From: JAHCHG01 sp965214585 | GTDB taxonomy: Bacteria > Acidobacteriota > Blastocatellia > Pyrinomonadales > Pyrinomonadaceae | Direction of reading: 5' to 3' | DNA: 64,000 bases | Assembly (NCBI GenBank): GCA_965214585.1 | Contig: OZ243957.1 | Span: forward strand, 3,844,001 to 3,908,000 | In this document: in pieces, positions 1 to 8,753 of the stretch | How positions within the stretch are numbered: the first letter of the stretch is position 1 | How the letters are laid out: each line of letters opens with the position of its first letter | The notes under the pieces: generated by a model | What the model saw: the letters and a program-made list of their open reading frames with translations, nothing else | Database searches by the model: none | What the model was told of the DNA's origin: nothing | Position numbers and translations under genes: made by a program

Positions 1-2052
1 AGAAATGTCAATCAAGTTTACGCGCTTGCCGCCGATATGGGCGGAATGGGGTTTATCTCGGCGAATCACGCGCAGATTCTCTACAACAATTCGCTGATAA
101 ATCTGCACACGCTCGAAGCCGCCAAGACAAATAATGTCAGCCGTTATCTTTATACGAGTTCAGCTTGTTTTACAGCCGGCACTTTGGTTTCGACAAGGCG
201 CGGCGCAGTGCCGATTGAATATATTTTTGCGGGCGATGAAGTCATAACTCACACGGGAGAATATAAAAAAGTATCGGATACGTCCGAAACATTTTTTGAG
301 GGTGATTTAATTGTTTTGGAATTTAACGGATTGCCCAAAATCGAATGCACGCCCGACCACAGATTTTATACCGGCGAAGGAAAATGGGTGAGAGCCGACG
401 AATTAACCACAGACGATAAATTAGTCGTCCCGATTCCGCAAAACAGGGAATTTCTTCAATATATAGATTTACAATTGCCGAAAATAAATCTGGATTATTT
501 GGACTTTGTTTCCGCACAACCGGCAAATATTTCCGCTTACAGCCGTGAAACAAATTTGGCAATGCACGTCGTCGGCAGATGGAATCGAAGACCGGGTTTG
601 GTTGCTAAAAATCTCGACCCCGTATTAAAAACGAAAGTAAAACTGGACAAAGATTTCGGCGAACTAATCGGAATTTTTATGGCTGAGGGTTGGGTTGAAA
701 CGCAGCAGAACGGCAGACCGAAAGTGACTTTCGCTTTCGGCGAAGAGCCGGAACTTATCAAAAGAACGATAAATCTTTTGGAAAAAACACTCGGAATTCC
801 GAAAGAAAAAGTCCGGCAGCACAAAATTAAAGGGCAGAAAGGCTATAAACTTCAAATAGTTACGGAAGTTCTAGGAAATTTCTTTAATCAAAACTGCTAT
901 GACGTGAGCGGAGTAAAAAGAGCGTTTACAAAGCTTCTGAGTCCGGCTTTGCTCAACAGCAATCCCGAATTTTTAAGCGGCTTAGTAAAAGGTTTCTGGC
1001 TTGGCGACGGTTCGATAAGGGAAGATGACAACCGAACGCGAATCTGGTTTTCTTCGACCTCGAAAAATTTCATTTGGCAATTAAAAACAATTCTGCTTCA
1101 ACTCGAAGTTTATACTTCGATTCAAATCAGAAAGCCGAATGTTTCAAAAATTGGGAACAGGGAAATTTTCGGAAAAGAATCATATCATCTTTACCCGGTC
1201 GGAAAAGAAAGCGTTTCGGAATGTTACCAAATACTTTTCGACCAACCGAAAACAATTCGTTACAGCCGTTCGGTCGAGAAGGAAGACGATAGATTTTTGT
1301 TGAAAATAAAAAATAAAACCGAGCGTAATTTCAGAGGATTTGTTTATAATATGGAAGTCGAAGACGATCATTCATATACGGTTTTCAATATTGCGGCTCA
1401 CAATTGTATTTACCCGGAATTTTTGCAGGAAGAAGCCGACGTTCAGCCGTTAAAGGAAGAAGACGCATACCCGGCGATGCCGCAGGATGCTTACGGTTGG
1501 GAAAAACTCGTGAGCGAAAGATTGTGTCTGCATTACGGGGAAGAATACGACATTGAAACGAGAATTGTCCGTTTTCACAACATCTTCGGCGAAAAGGGAA
1601 CTTGGGAAGGCGGACGCGAAAAAGCACCGGCGGCGATGTGCCGGAAAATCGCCGAAGCGAAATTGACGGGAAAAAACGAAATCGAAATCTGGGGCGACGG
1701 CGAACAGACGCGCTCGTTTTGCTATATAGACGATTGCGTTGAAGGAATTTACCGTTTGATGGCATCGGATTTCAGCCAGCCGATAAATTTAGGGCAAGAC
1801 AGAATGGTTACGATCAATCAACTCGCTGATATTATCGCTGAAATCGCGGACGTTGAAATCGAAAAAAAACACATAGACGGTCCGCAAGGCGTGCGCGGCA
1901 GAAATTCCGACAATACAAAATTGCGCGAAGTTTTAAGTTGGGAGCCGGAAATTTCTCTGGAAGACGGCTTAAAGACGACTTACGAATGGATCGAAAAGGA
2001 AGTTAAAAACTCTATTGCGGCAGGTGCTAAAGTAAAACGATCAACCGCTTAA
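1..2052 (+). CDS. GDP-mannose 3,5-epimerase, 5'-truncated by the window edge, interrupted by an intein
   Basis: The reading frame is open from base 1, so the true start lies upstream; the first ATG (37) is internal. The joined extein reads like plant-type GDP-mannose 3,5-epimerase, an extended SDR that interconverts GDP-D-mannose with GDP-L-galactose/gulose. Landmarks are LAADMGGMGFIS, YTSSA-CIYPE, DAYGWEK (Y486/K490 of the 671-residue frame, SDR Tyr-Lys), RFHNIFG, GGREKAPAA (K529, catalytic base region) and GPQGVRGRNSDN. The conserved SSACIYPE motif is split by a 413-residue intein (166-1404), so the enzyme needs protein splicing to be active. It probably supplies a nucleotide sugar to the polysaccharide locus downstream. 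Family assignment is very secure; the physiological product is inferred. Confidence 0.95.
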   Translation, partial: RNVNQVYALAADMGGMGFISANHAQILYNNSLINLHTLEAAKTNNVSRYLYTSSACFTAGTLVSTRRGAVPIEYIFAGDEVITHTGEYKKVSDTSETFFEGDLIVLEFNGLPKIECTPDHRFYTGEGKWVRADELTTDDKLVVPIPQNREFLQYIDLQLPKINLDYLDFVSAQPANISAYSRETNLAMHVVGRWNRRPGLVAKNLDPVLKTKVKLDKDFGELIGIFMAEGWVETQQNGRPKVTFAFGEEPELIKRTINLLEKTLGIPKEKVRQHKIKGQKGYKLQIVTEVLGNFFNQNCYDVSGVKRAFTKLLSPALLNSNPEFLSGLVKGFWLGDGSIREDDNRTRIWFSSTSKNFIWQLKTILLQLEVYTSIQIRKPNVSKIGNREIFGKESYHLYPVGKESVSECYQILFDQPKTIRYSRSVEKEDDRFLLKIKNKTERNFRGFVYNMEVEDDHSYTVFNIAAHNCIYPEFLQEEADVQPLKEEDAYPAMPQDAYGWEKLVSERLCLHYGEEYDIETRIVRFHNIFGEKGTWEGGREKAPAAMCRKIAEAKLTGKNEIEIWGDGEQTRSFCYIDDCVEGIYRLMASDFSQPINLGQDRMVTINQLADIIAEIADVEIEKKHIDGPQGVRGRNSDNTKLREVLSWEPEISLEDGLKTTYEWIEKEVKNSIAAGAKVKRSTA
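166..1404 (+). other. Intein with LAGLIDADG homing endonuclease domain, in-frame in the GDP-mannose epimerase
   Basis: The element runs from Cys44 to Asn456 of the 671-residue frame (413 residues). The N-terminal splicing block begins CFTAGTLVST, followed by a block B with TPDH (residues 105-108). The C-terminal block is NMEVEDDHSYTVF then AAHN, with penultimate His455, terminal Asn456 and Cys457 as the +1 nucleophile. Two LAGLIDADG motifs lie between: ELIGIFMAEG (209-218, acidic E217) and GLVKGFWLGDGSI (315-327, acidic D324). All splicing residues and both metal-binding acids are present, so splicing and perhaps homing look intact. The frame is continuous on both sides, which argues against an inserted separate gene. 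Confidence 0.95.
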
Positions 2053-2081
2053 TTCAAATCAACAATTCAATATTTAGTAGA

Positions 2082-2116
2082 AGCGAAAATTAATTTATTC
2101 AAAGTTGGTTTTCGCT
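2082..2116. terminator. Possible bidirectional terminator between convergent genes
   Basis: An 8-bp inverted repeat (AGCGAAAA at 2082-2089, TTTTCGCT at 2109-2116) lies between the ends of the epimerase gene and the leftward aminotransferase gene. The loop is 19 nt and the flanks are AT-rich. Position fits a shared terminator, but the stem is short. Confidence 0.4.
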
Positions 2117-2122
2117 GTTTAT

Positions 2123-3196
2123 TTATATATTTTCGGTTTTTAACACATCAAGCACCTTTTGCATTTGTTCCTTTTTGCCGATAGTTATTCTCAAATAGTT
2201 TTTCAAACCGTGAAGTCTAGTTCGATCTCTAACTAAAATCCTGTTTTTTTCAAGCCGGTTCAAAATATCGGAATTCCGTTCATAGTTTAACAAAACGAAA
2301 TTAGCTTCGGTGTTTATCGGTTGAAATTGGTCGGGAATATTTTGAAAAAACCAATTTTTAGTCGCGTTTATGGTTTTAACGTGGTCGCTCAAATAATCGC
2401 AATCCCGGATCGCGGCTGTTCCGGCAATTTGAGCCAAAGTGTTAACATCTTTATTATTTTTAATTTTTTGGATCAGATTAATATTATCACCGTGCGAAAC
2501 CGCATAACCGAGACGAATTCCGGCTAACCCGAAGGCTTTTGAAAATGTTCGCGTTACGATGACGTTTTTTTCCGTTTTGCACAAATCAATACAGCTTTCA
2601 TCAATTGAAGCAAATTCCATATAGGCTTCGTCTATAACAAATAATTTGTCGGGATATTTTTGAATCAGTTTGAGCAAAAAATCCTTTTTTAATAATTGTC
2701 CCGTCGGATTGTGCGGATTTATCAAATAGACGAGATCGGCATTTGCAACATATTCTTCGTCAAAGATTTTATGATCGAGATTAAAAACGTCGGAAGGTTT
2801 ATAGACGTTTTTTTTTGTTTGCTTAAAGTCTATAAATTGTAGAATTTGCGTGTAGGTCGGCTCAAACGTGGTAAAAACCGTATCTTTTGAAAGATATGCG
2901 TAAAAAATGTGCTGCAAAGCGTTGTCAGAACCGTTAAAAATGGAAATACAGTTTTCGGGAATCGAATATCTGTCCGCGATTGCTTTTATTAATGTATGAG
3001 CCGTTATGTCCGGGTAATAAGCCAGACTATGCTCGTCCAGAAAATTCTTGACGGCATTTATAACTTTGATTGAGGCATTGTTCGGGCTTTCGTTCCAATC
3101 GAGTTTCAGCCAGGTTTCCTTTTCCTTGTATCCTAATTTTGCGCTTTCCGAAACTCTATACACGGGAAGCGAATCAATCACGGCATCATATTTCAT
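2123..3196 (-). CDS. HisC-like class I/II PLP aminotransferase
   Basis: This 357-residue protein is a fold-type I PLP enzyme of the histidinol-phosphate aminotransferase family. Visible landmarks are LKLDWNESP near the N-terminus (residues 31-38), NPHNPTG (160-166), VIDEAYMEF (187-195) and the PLP lysine in TFSKAFGLAGIRLGYA (K220). Length fits HisC. Its ATG overlaps the stop of the upstream PaaK-like gene by four bases (ATGA), so the two are translationally coupled. No other histidine-biosynthesis gene is nearby. The context is a polysaccharide locus, so it may transaminate a phosphorylated precursor of a surface-polymer substituent rather than serve histidine synthesis. That role is inference. 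Confidence 0.85.
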   Translation of the reverse strand: MKYDAVIDSLPVYRVSESAKLGYKEKETWLKLDWNESPNNASIKVINAVKNFLDEHSLAYYPDITAHTLIKAIADRYSIPENCISIFNGSDNALQHIFYAYLSKDTVFTTFEPTYTQILQFIDFKQTKKNVYKPSDVFNLDHKIFDEEYVANADLVYLINPHNPTGQLLKKDFLLKLIQKYPDKLFVIDEAYMEFASIDESCIDLCKTEKNVIVTRTFSKAFGLAGIRLGYAVSHGDNINLIQKIKNNKDVNTLAQIAGTAAIRDCDYLSDHVKTINATKNWFFQNIPDQFQPINTEANFVLLNYERNSDILNRLEKNRILVRDRTRLHGLKNYLRITIGKKEQMQKVLDVLKTENI

Positions 3197-4545
3197 ATCG
3201 TTATATTATAGACACATCTGATTTTGCCGGTTTGACTGCTTCGCGGAATTTCCGTGCAATTTTCGATGTATATTTTCATAGAGCCTAATCTTTCGCTCAA
3301 CTTTTTCTTTGTCAGATCAAACATTTCCGAAGTCCATTCCGCATTCGGAACGATTCGGACTCTAACTTCATCGGCACTTTCCTGAACGATCTGAAACATT
3401 TTAACTCCGGGAATTTTATACATCATCGTATAAAAATTAACTCCCGGAAGCCTGTTTCCTTCGGGCGTGATGATTATATCGTCGCTTCTGCCGATAAATC
3501 TTTTGACGCGGACGGGAAGACCATTTTTGGCAAACGGTGTTTCCAGCGGCTCAACCGTATCGCCAATGTCGTAGCGGATAAACGGCATTACATTATTCAA
3601 AAATCCAGTGCCGATAACCTTTAGCTGCCCGTCAATTTCGACAAATTCCGTTACCCCGTAATCAACATTGTCAAGGTAATTGTCCGAATCAGCCTGATGA
3701 AAAAAACTGCATTTTTCCATCTGCCCGTAATGCGCTTTTAATTTCACATTCGGCAGAACTTTGCGGATTTTTTCAGCCCATTCGGTGATAAGCATTTCGG
3801 AAGCAAGATGTATGCTTTTGACATACGGAATTTTCAAATTTTCTTCTTCCAATAAACAAGCCAGCGAATAAGCCGTCGAAGGATAGGTCGAAATTGTTTC
3901 GTATTTGTGTGCGTTTATTATTTTTACATAATCGTGAACGCTTTGGTTATTTATATGATAAGCACTCATATAAAGCCTGCGAAGTTCAAAATCCTTTTTG
4001 AATAAATCGGCGGACGCGCTTTCGGGAACATATCTTCTGATCCAGATTGACCAATCGTTGTATAAATCCGAACCGTGAGCGAGATAAGCCCTCGTTACAA
4101 ACGCGGCTTCGCGCTTATACATTTCTTCCGTGCCTTTGAATTTGAATTTCGTTCCCGTCGAACCGCTCGTTTTAAATTCGATCAGATCGTCCGCATTAAC
4201 TCTTTCGTCAATAAAATCGAGGTAATTATTCGTAATGATTTTTTTTGTGATGATCGGAAACTTTTTTATATCTTCGATAGTTTCAAAATCTTTAAGAGTT
4301 AAACCGTGTTCCTGAAAATGTTTTCGATAAAAGGGAACATTGCGGCTGGCGTGTCTGACCAATGCCAGAAAATTCTGTCTTTGCTGCTCTAAAAGTAACT
4401 CCGTGTCAACTTTTTCGTTTTCCAAAAGAGTTCGCAGAGTGTTTCTATAAGTCTTTTCATATCTATAAGAAAACGGAACACTCTTAAAGTAAAGTCGAAC
4501 TAGATTGTTCGGCAGTTTTTTTTTAAATTTACTTGTAACGCCCAT
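3193..4545 (-). CDS. PaaK/CapK-like adenylate-forming enzyme
   Basis: This 450-residue protein belongs to the phenylacetate-CoA ligase / coenzyme F390 synthetase / CapK group of ANL-superfamily enzymes, which activate a carboxylate as an acyl-adenylate. The nucleotide-binding loop TSGSTGTKFKF is at residues 126-136. A later YDIGD and a C-terminal FIGRSDDII motif, then a small C-terminal domain, are typical of the family. It is the middle gene of a leftward three-gene unit: 8 bp after the HAD gene and overlapping the HisC-like gene. CapK-type proteins occur in capsule loci with unresolved substrates. Here the likely role is activation of an acid for attachment to a sugar or lipid; the substrate cannot be read from the sequence. 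Confidence 0.8.
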   Translation of the reverse strand: MGVTSKFKKKLPNNLVRLYFKSVPFSYRYEKTYRNTLRTLLENEKVDTELLLEQQRQNFLALVRHASRNVPFYRKHFQEHGLTLKDFETIEDIKKFPIITKKIITNNYLDFIDERVNADDLIEFKTSGSTGTKFKFKGTEEMYKREAAFVTRAYLAHGSDLYNDWSIWIRRYVPESASADLFKKDFELRRLYMSAYHINNQSVHDYVKIINAHKYETISTYPSTAYSLACLLEEENLKIPYVKSIHLASEMLITEWAEKIRKVLPNVKLKAHYGQMEKCSFFHQADSDNYLDNVDYGVTEFVEIDGQLKVIGTGFLNNVMPFIRYDIGDTVEPLETPFAKNGLPVRVKRFIGRSDDIIITPEGNRLPGVNFYTMMYKIPGVKMFQIVQESADEVRVRIVPNAEWTSEMFDLTKKKLSERLGSMKIYIENCTEIPRSSQTGKIRCVYNITI

Positions 4546-4553
4546 TTGAAATT

Positions 4554-4865
4554 TTACCCGAAGAAATCGTCGGAATTTATCGCTTTATCGTCAATAAAAT
4601 AATCCGCACCATATTTTATGCCGGTTCTGACCGTGTGAAATTTCAGACCGAAACCTTTTAACTGTTCGATTGTGTCTATCAGCCAGCTTCTGCCGGATGT
4701 GCAGCCACGCGCCGTTTCAATGATGATCGTGTGTCCTTCGTCGTATAATTTATTAACTTTTTCGATTCGTTCGGGAAACGGCACGGCTTCCAAATATCTC
4801 CAGCCTTCAGGTGAGCGTTTTGTGTCGCAGAGAGTTCCATCCAAATCAATTACATAAATTGCCAT
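4554..4865 (-). CDS. Small HAD-superfamily phosphatase-like protein
   Basis: The 103-residue protein starts MAIYVIDLDGTLCDTKR, the HAD motif I DxDGT with both aspartates. Motif II is suggested by IIIETARG (Thr plus the ARG often seen in short capsule-locus HAD proteins), and motif III/IV by DYFIDDKA near the end. There is almost no cap domain, as in C0/C2-less HAD proteins of capsule clusters. It is the first gene of the leftward HAD/PaaK/HisC unit and starts in the divergent region shared with the nucleotide-sugar dehydrogenase. It probably acts on a small phosphorylated intermediate of the same pathway. It is too short for GmhB. Confidence 0.75.
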   Translation of the reverse strand: MAIYVIDLDGTLCDTKRSPEGWRYLEAVPFPERIEKVNKLYDEGHTIIIETARGCTSGRSWLIDTIEQLKGFGLKFHTVRTGIKYGADYFIDDKAINSDDFFG

Positions 4866-5005
4866 AACAGGTTTTTAGTGAATTTTCACAAATTTAAATA
4901 AAATTCAGTATAGTTAATTCGCATAAAAGATGGCAAACTCGGCAAGCTAATTTTCCGAAAATTACGATTTGGACTTAAAGCGCAAATTTGTTAAGTTGCT
5001 TTTAT

Positions 5006-5034
5006 GAACAATTTTTCAATTGCAGGAATTGTTC
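5006..5034. promoter_or_regulatory. Inverted repeat in the divergent HAD/dehydrogenase promoter region
   Basis: GAACAATT (5006-5013) and AATTGTTC (5027-5034) form a perfect 8-bp dyad with a 13-nt centre. It lies in the 227-bp gap between two divergently transcribed operons. It could be an operator or a small hairpin; no cognate regulator is encoded nearby. Confidence 0.35.
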
Positions 5035-5092
5035 GGCGATCAAAATTAAAAGGTTGCGCCCTTAAAAGAAAGCAGTAAATTATTAGACATTT

Positions 5093-6454
5093 ATGAATGA
5101 AAAAGTATCGGTAGTCGGACTGGGAAAACTCGGCTTGGGTTTAGCTTTGTGTTTTGCCGACAGCGGCATTGAAACCTTAGGAATTGACGTTAATGAAGAT
5201 GTGGTAAATGCCGTTAATGCGGGCAAAACGCCGATAATCGAACCGTTTTATCAGGAACTGATCGAAAAAAATTCGGAAAAATTCCGAGCCTCTCTGAGCC
5301 ACGCCGAAGCGATTGAAAATACAGACATCACGTTTATATTGGTTGCGACTCCAAGCATCGGCGACGGGCGTTTTTCAAACCGATACGTTTTATCCGCGCT
5401 CGAATCTCTCGCCGAAGCCTTCGGAAAAAGCAAAAAAAGCAATCATTTATTCGTTATCAGCAGCACCGTCGTTCCCGGTTCGACGGACAAGGAATTTATT
5501 CCGCTGATTGAAAAAATTTCGGGAAGAAAATACAAAAAAGATTTCGACGTTTGTTTTGACCCGGATTTTGTCGCGCTCGGCTCTGTGGTCAGAGATTTTA
5601 AAAACCCGGACATTGTTATTATCGGCGAAAGTTCGCCCGAAGCCGGAAAAAGAATCGAAACTCTGCACCGGCAGATGTGCGAAAACGAGCCGAAAATTTC
5701 GCGGATGTCAATCATCAGCGGCGAGGTCGCAAAGGTCAGTCTTAATGCGTATATCACAATGAAAATCAGTTTTGCAAATACGGTTGCAAATCTCTGCGAG
5801 CGCATCGAAGGAACTGATGTTGACCGAATTACGAGCGCAATCGGTGCGGACAAAAGAATATCCCCATATTATTTTCGCGGCGGTCTGGCTTTCGGCGGAA
5901 CTTGTTTTCCGCGCGACACGAAGGCGTTTATGACAATTTCAAGTCAATACGACTTAGACCCGATTTTGATTTCGGCGGTTGAAGAAGTCAACAATCGGCA
6001 AAAGACACATCTCGCCGAAACGGTCAAAAATCAAATTACGAATGATGACAAAAGGGTTTCGATTCTCGGCATCGCTTTTAAGGATAAAACCCCTGTTATC
6101 GAAGCATCTCCGGCAATTGATCTGATTCGTGAATTAATTAGAGATGATACGCTGGTTACAATTTACGACCCGTTGGCGTTGGACGACGCGCAGGTTATTT
6201 TCGGCGACAAAATCAGTTATGCTCATTCCGTCGAGGAATGTCTGGAAAGTTCGCCCGTCTGCGTAATTACGCTGATGTCGAAAAAATATAAGGAAGCCGT
6301 TGAAAATTTCAAGCCGGAAAATTCTCTGACGATTGTTGACTGTTGGCGGCAGTTGGACGGTGAAAATTTGAGCGAAAAAATAAAAATCGCGGCGGTTGGT
6401 CGCGCCGATTCGACGGCGAAAGAAAATTCGGATGCTCAAGCGTTCGGAAAGTAG
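5093..6454 (+). CDS. UDP-glucose/GDP-mannose dehydrogenase family protein
   Basis: At 453 residues this is a four-electron NAD-dependent nucleotide-sugar dehydrogenase (Ugd/WbpA/WecC group), which oxidises a UDP- or GDP-hexose to the uronate. The Rossmann motif VVGLGKLGLGLA starts at about residue 7, VISSTVVPGS is at 121-130, and the catalytic cysteine is C271 in FGGTCFPRD. EVAKVSLNAYITMKISFAN (about 211-229) is the conserved lysine/asparagine segment. The C-terminal domain begins near RVSILGIAFK. It precedes a run of glycosyltransferases and likely supplies a uronic-acid donor. Whether UDP-Glc, UDP-GlcNAc or GDP-Man is used cannot be decided from the sequence alone. Confidence 0.9.
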   Translation: MNEKVSVVGLGKLGLGLALCFADSGIETLGIDVNEDVVNAVNAGKTPIIEPFYQELIEKNSEKFRASLSHAEAIENTDITFILVATPSIGDGRFSNRYVLSALESLAEAFGKSKKSNHLFVISSTVVPGSTDKEFIPLIEKISGRKYKKDFDVCFDPDFVALGSVVRDFKNPDIVIIGESSPEAGKRIETLHRQMCENEPKISRMSIISGEVAKVSLNAYITMKISFANTVANLCERIEGTDVDRITSAIGADKRISPYYFRGGLAFGGTCFPRDTKAFMTISSQYDLDPILISAVEEVNNRQKTHLAETVKNQITNDDKRVSILGIAFKDKTPVIEASPAIDLIRELIRDDTLVTIYDPLALDDAQVIFGDKISYAHSVEECLESSPVCVITLMSKKYKEAVENFKPENSLTIVDCWRQLDGENLSEKIKIAAVGRADSTAKENSDAQAFGK

Positions 6455-6484
6455 AATTTTTATCCGATAAATTTGTTTAAAAAA

Positions 6485-7420
6485 ATGAAAAACGATAAAA
6501 AGATAAAAATAGGAGTTGTTGCGCCGGTTCACAATCGCCGGGAAATAACGCTTTTGTGTCTTCGCAGTTTAAGCAAGGTCAACAGCGTCGGTTTAGAGAT
6601 ATTTACCGTAATTGTTGACGACGGTTCGACTGACGGAACTTCGGAAGCGATTCGGGAGAATTTTCCCGAAGTCGAAATTGTCGAAGGCGACGGGAATCTG
6701 TGGTTTACCGAAGGCACGAACGCCGGTGTCAGAGCCGCTTTGAAACGCGATCCCGATTATATTCTGATGATAAACGACGATCAGATTTTTGATGGCGACG
6801 CGATAAAATTTATGGTCGAAACGGCGGAAAAATATCCGCGTTCGGTAATCGGTTCGCTTCTGCTTTTATGGGATCAGCCGCATAAATTATTTCAGGTTTC
6901 GCCCGAATGGAATACATTAACCGGAGGTTGGCGGCATTGGTATCAGCAGACGATTTGGACAATTCCCGAAAAACCTTGGCAGGTTGATATAATCGTCGGA
7001 AACTGCGTTTTAATTCCGGCGGCGGCGATAAAAGAACAAGGCTTGATGGATTCAAAACGCTATCCGAATTTCGGCGATGCCGAATACACGCCGCGACTCA
7101 GAAAAAAAGGCTGGCAGCTTTTGATCGAACCGCGTGCCAGAGTTTTTTGTCAGCCGAACACCCTTCCGGCAAAAGTTAGAAAAATGTCCGCTAAAGAAAA
7201 ATTTGACGCGCTGTTTGTAAATCTCGGACACACGCAAAATCTGCGCCGCAGATTTTATTCAAATTGGGACGGCGCACCGAATAAACTTAAAGGCTCGGCG
7301 GCATTTTTCGTGTTTTTTATACGTTTGTTTTTAGGGAAAAACGCCGAAGGGAATTGGGTAAAGTTTCAAACGGAAAAGCCTCTGTCGGAAACATTTGCGG
7401 AAACAATTGTAAAAGATTAG
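6485..7420 (+). CDS. Family 2 glycosyltransferase
   Basis: The protein is a GT-A fold GT2 enzyme. It has an N-terminal APVHNRREI strand-loop, VDDGSTDGTSEA, and LMINDDQIF, the DxD-like metal-binding motif at about residues 94-102 counting from the ATG. I take the ATG at 6485; a TTG 12 bases upstream would add four residues. The later segment WQVDIIVGNCVLI and a NFGDAEYTPRL acidic motif fit GT2 enzymes of the rhamnosyl/galactofuranosyl type. There is no strong membrane domain, so it acts at the cytoplasmic face on lipid-linked oligosaccharide. Donor and acceptor are unknown. It sits 30 bp after the dehydrogenase and is probably co-transcribed with it. Confidence 0.85.
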   Translation: MKNDKKIKIGVVAPVHNRREITLLCLRSLSKVNSVGLEIFTVIVDDGSTDGTSEAIRENFPEVEIVEGDGNLWFTEGTNAGVRAALKRDPDYILMINDDQIFDGDAIKFMVETAEKYPRSVIGSLLLLWDQPHKLFQVSPEWNTLTGGWRHWYQQTIWTIPEKPWQVDIIVGNCVLIPAAAIKEQGLMDSKRYPNFGDAEYTPRLRKKGWQLLIEPRARVFCQPNTLPAKVRKMSAKEKFDALFVNLGHTQNLRRRFYSNWDGAPNKLKGSAAFFVFFIRLFLGKNAEGNWVKFQTEKPLSETFAETIVKD

Positions 7421-7511
7421 CCGAAACTATGTAAGTATTGAAATAACTAAAGTTAAAAAAACGCTTGGAGTAAAATGTAAACTGTCTGTATTCCGACTCT
7501 TAAACAAAAAC

Positions 7512-8753
7512 TTGAACTCTGAAAATAAAAATAACAACGAAAATCTTTCAAAAAAGGTAATATATGCGTGGAACTATATAGAATGGGGCGGCGCACAGAT
7601 GTATTTTTTAGGAATTATCAGCCGGATAAAAAACAGAGCGAATATAAAAATTGTTCTGCCTGCCGCATCCGATGAGCAGCTGCTCAGGTTTATAAAAAAT
7701 CTCGGCGTAGAATATGAGTTTATAGACGCGCGAGCCGATTCAAAACCGGCGAAAACATTAAAAAGAAAAATCGAAAGGCATTTCAATAAAATTCGTGCGG
7801 AAAAAGCGTTGCTAAAGCATCTGGAAACTCTGGACTTGGAAAATTCGATTGTTCACGTCGAACTCGCACCTTGGCAATCGGTTTTGCCGCTTGTCAGTTT
7901 GTGCAAAAAAACGGAAGTTTTTGTAACGATGCACAATTCTCTGCCGCCGGTTGCAAATTGGCGTTATCGTCTATGGAAGAAAAAGTTCGCAATTATTACG
8001 AAATACGAAAATTTTAATATATTCGCATCCAACGAGGACGCGAAAAAAACTCTGAAACCGCTTGTTTCCGAAGATTTTTACAACAAGGTCAAAGTTACAT
8101 ATACGAATGTCAATCCAGACGAAATAGACGAGGCTCTGCGAATCGAAATTGATTATGAGGAACTGTTGAAAAAATACAGCATTCCGAAAAACAAATTTTT
8201 GGTTTTCTGCGTCGGGCAGTTTATTGACCGGAAGGGGCGTTGGACGTTTTTGGAAGCGGCGAAAACTGTTTTTGAGAAGGACAAGGAATTTGCTTTTGTA
8301 TGGATTGCCAACTCGAAACCGTCGCTCGAAGATTTGGAAAAAGCGCGAAATTACGGATTGGGAGAAAATTTCGTTGTGATAACTTCCGACGAGGTTGGCG
8401 AAAAACATATTGATCTGTTCAAATTAATGCGTTTGGCTGACGTTTTCGCCCTTGTCAGTTTTCAGGAAGGCTTGCCGATCTCGCTTCTCGAAGCGATGGC
8501 TTTGAAAATTCCGAGCATTTCAACCGATGTCAACGCCATTCCCGAAGCGGTTAAGCATCTCGAAACCGGCTTACTGATCGAAGCGGGCGATGCCGAAAAA
8601 CTCGCCGAATATTTTCTGAAACTCAAAGCGGACAAAGAACTTAGAGAAAAATTAGCGAAAAACGGACGAGAATTCGTTCTCCAAAATTTCAACGAAAAAA
8701 CGGTTGCCGAAATCGCTTTTGAAGCATACAGAGAAAGCCTCGCAAAAAAATAA
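7512..8753 (+). CDS. GT4-type (GT-B fold) glycosyltransferase
   Basis: This 413-residue protein has the GT-B plan. The N-terminal half carries the acceptor-side glycine motif YIEWGGAQMYF, and the C-terminal Glycos_transf_1 domain begins near FLVFCVGQFIDRKG. The EX7E motif is in FQEGLPISLLEAMAL (about residues 317-331). The start is a TTG; no ATG exists before the conserved N-terminal region. The stop overlaps the flippase start by one base (TAATG), so these two genes are coupled. The donor sugar is not predictable. Confidence 0.85.
   Translation: MNSENKNNNENLSKKVIYAWNYIEWGGAQMYFLGIISRIKNRANIKIVLPAASDEQLLRFIKNLGVEYEFIDARADSKPAKTLKRKIERHFNKIRAEKALLKHLETLDLENSIVHVELAPWQSVLPLVSLCKKTEVFVTMHNSLPPVANWRYRLWKKKFAIITKYENFNIFASNEDAKKTLKPLVSEDFYNKVKVTYTNVNPDEIDEALRIEIDYEELLKKYSIPKNKFLVFCVGQFIDRKGRWTFLEAAKTVFEKDKEFAFVWIANSKPSLEDLEKARNYGLGENFVVITSDEVGEKHIDLFKLMRLADVFALVSFQEGLPISLLEAMALKIPSISTDVNAIPEAVKHLETGLLIEAGDAEKLAEYFLKLKADKELREKLAKNGREFVLQNFNEKTVAEIAFEAYRESLAKK

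Noticed and set aside
4554..4865. GmhB identity for the small HAD protein
   Set aside because: Only 103 residues and lacking the GmhB zinc loop and motif spacing; remote from the heptose genes and in another operon.
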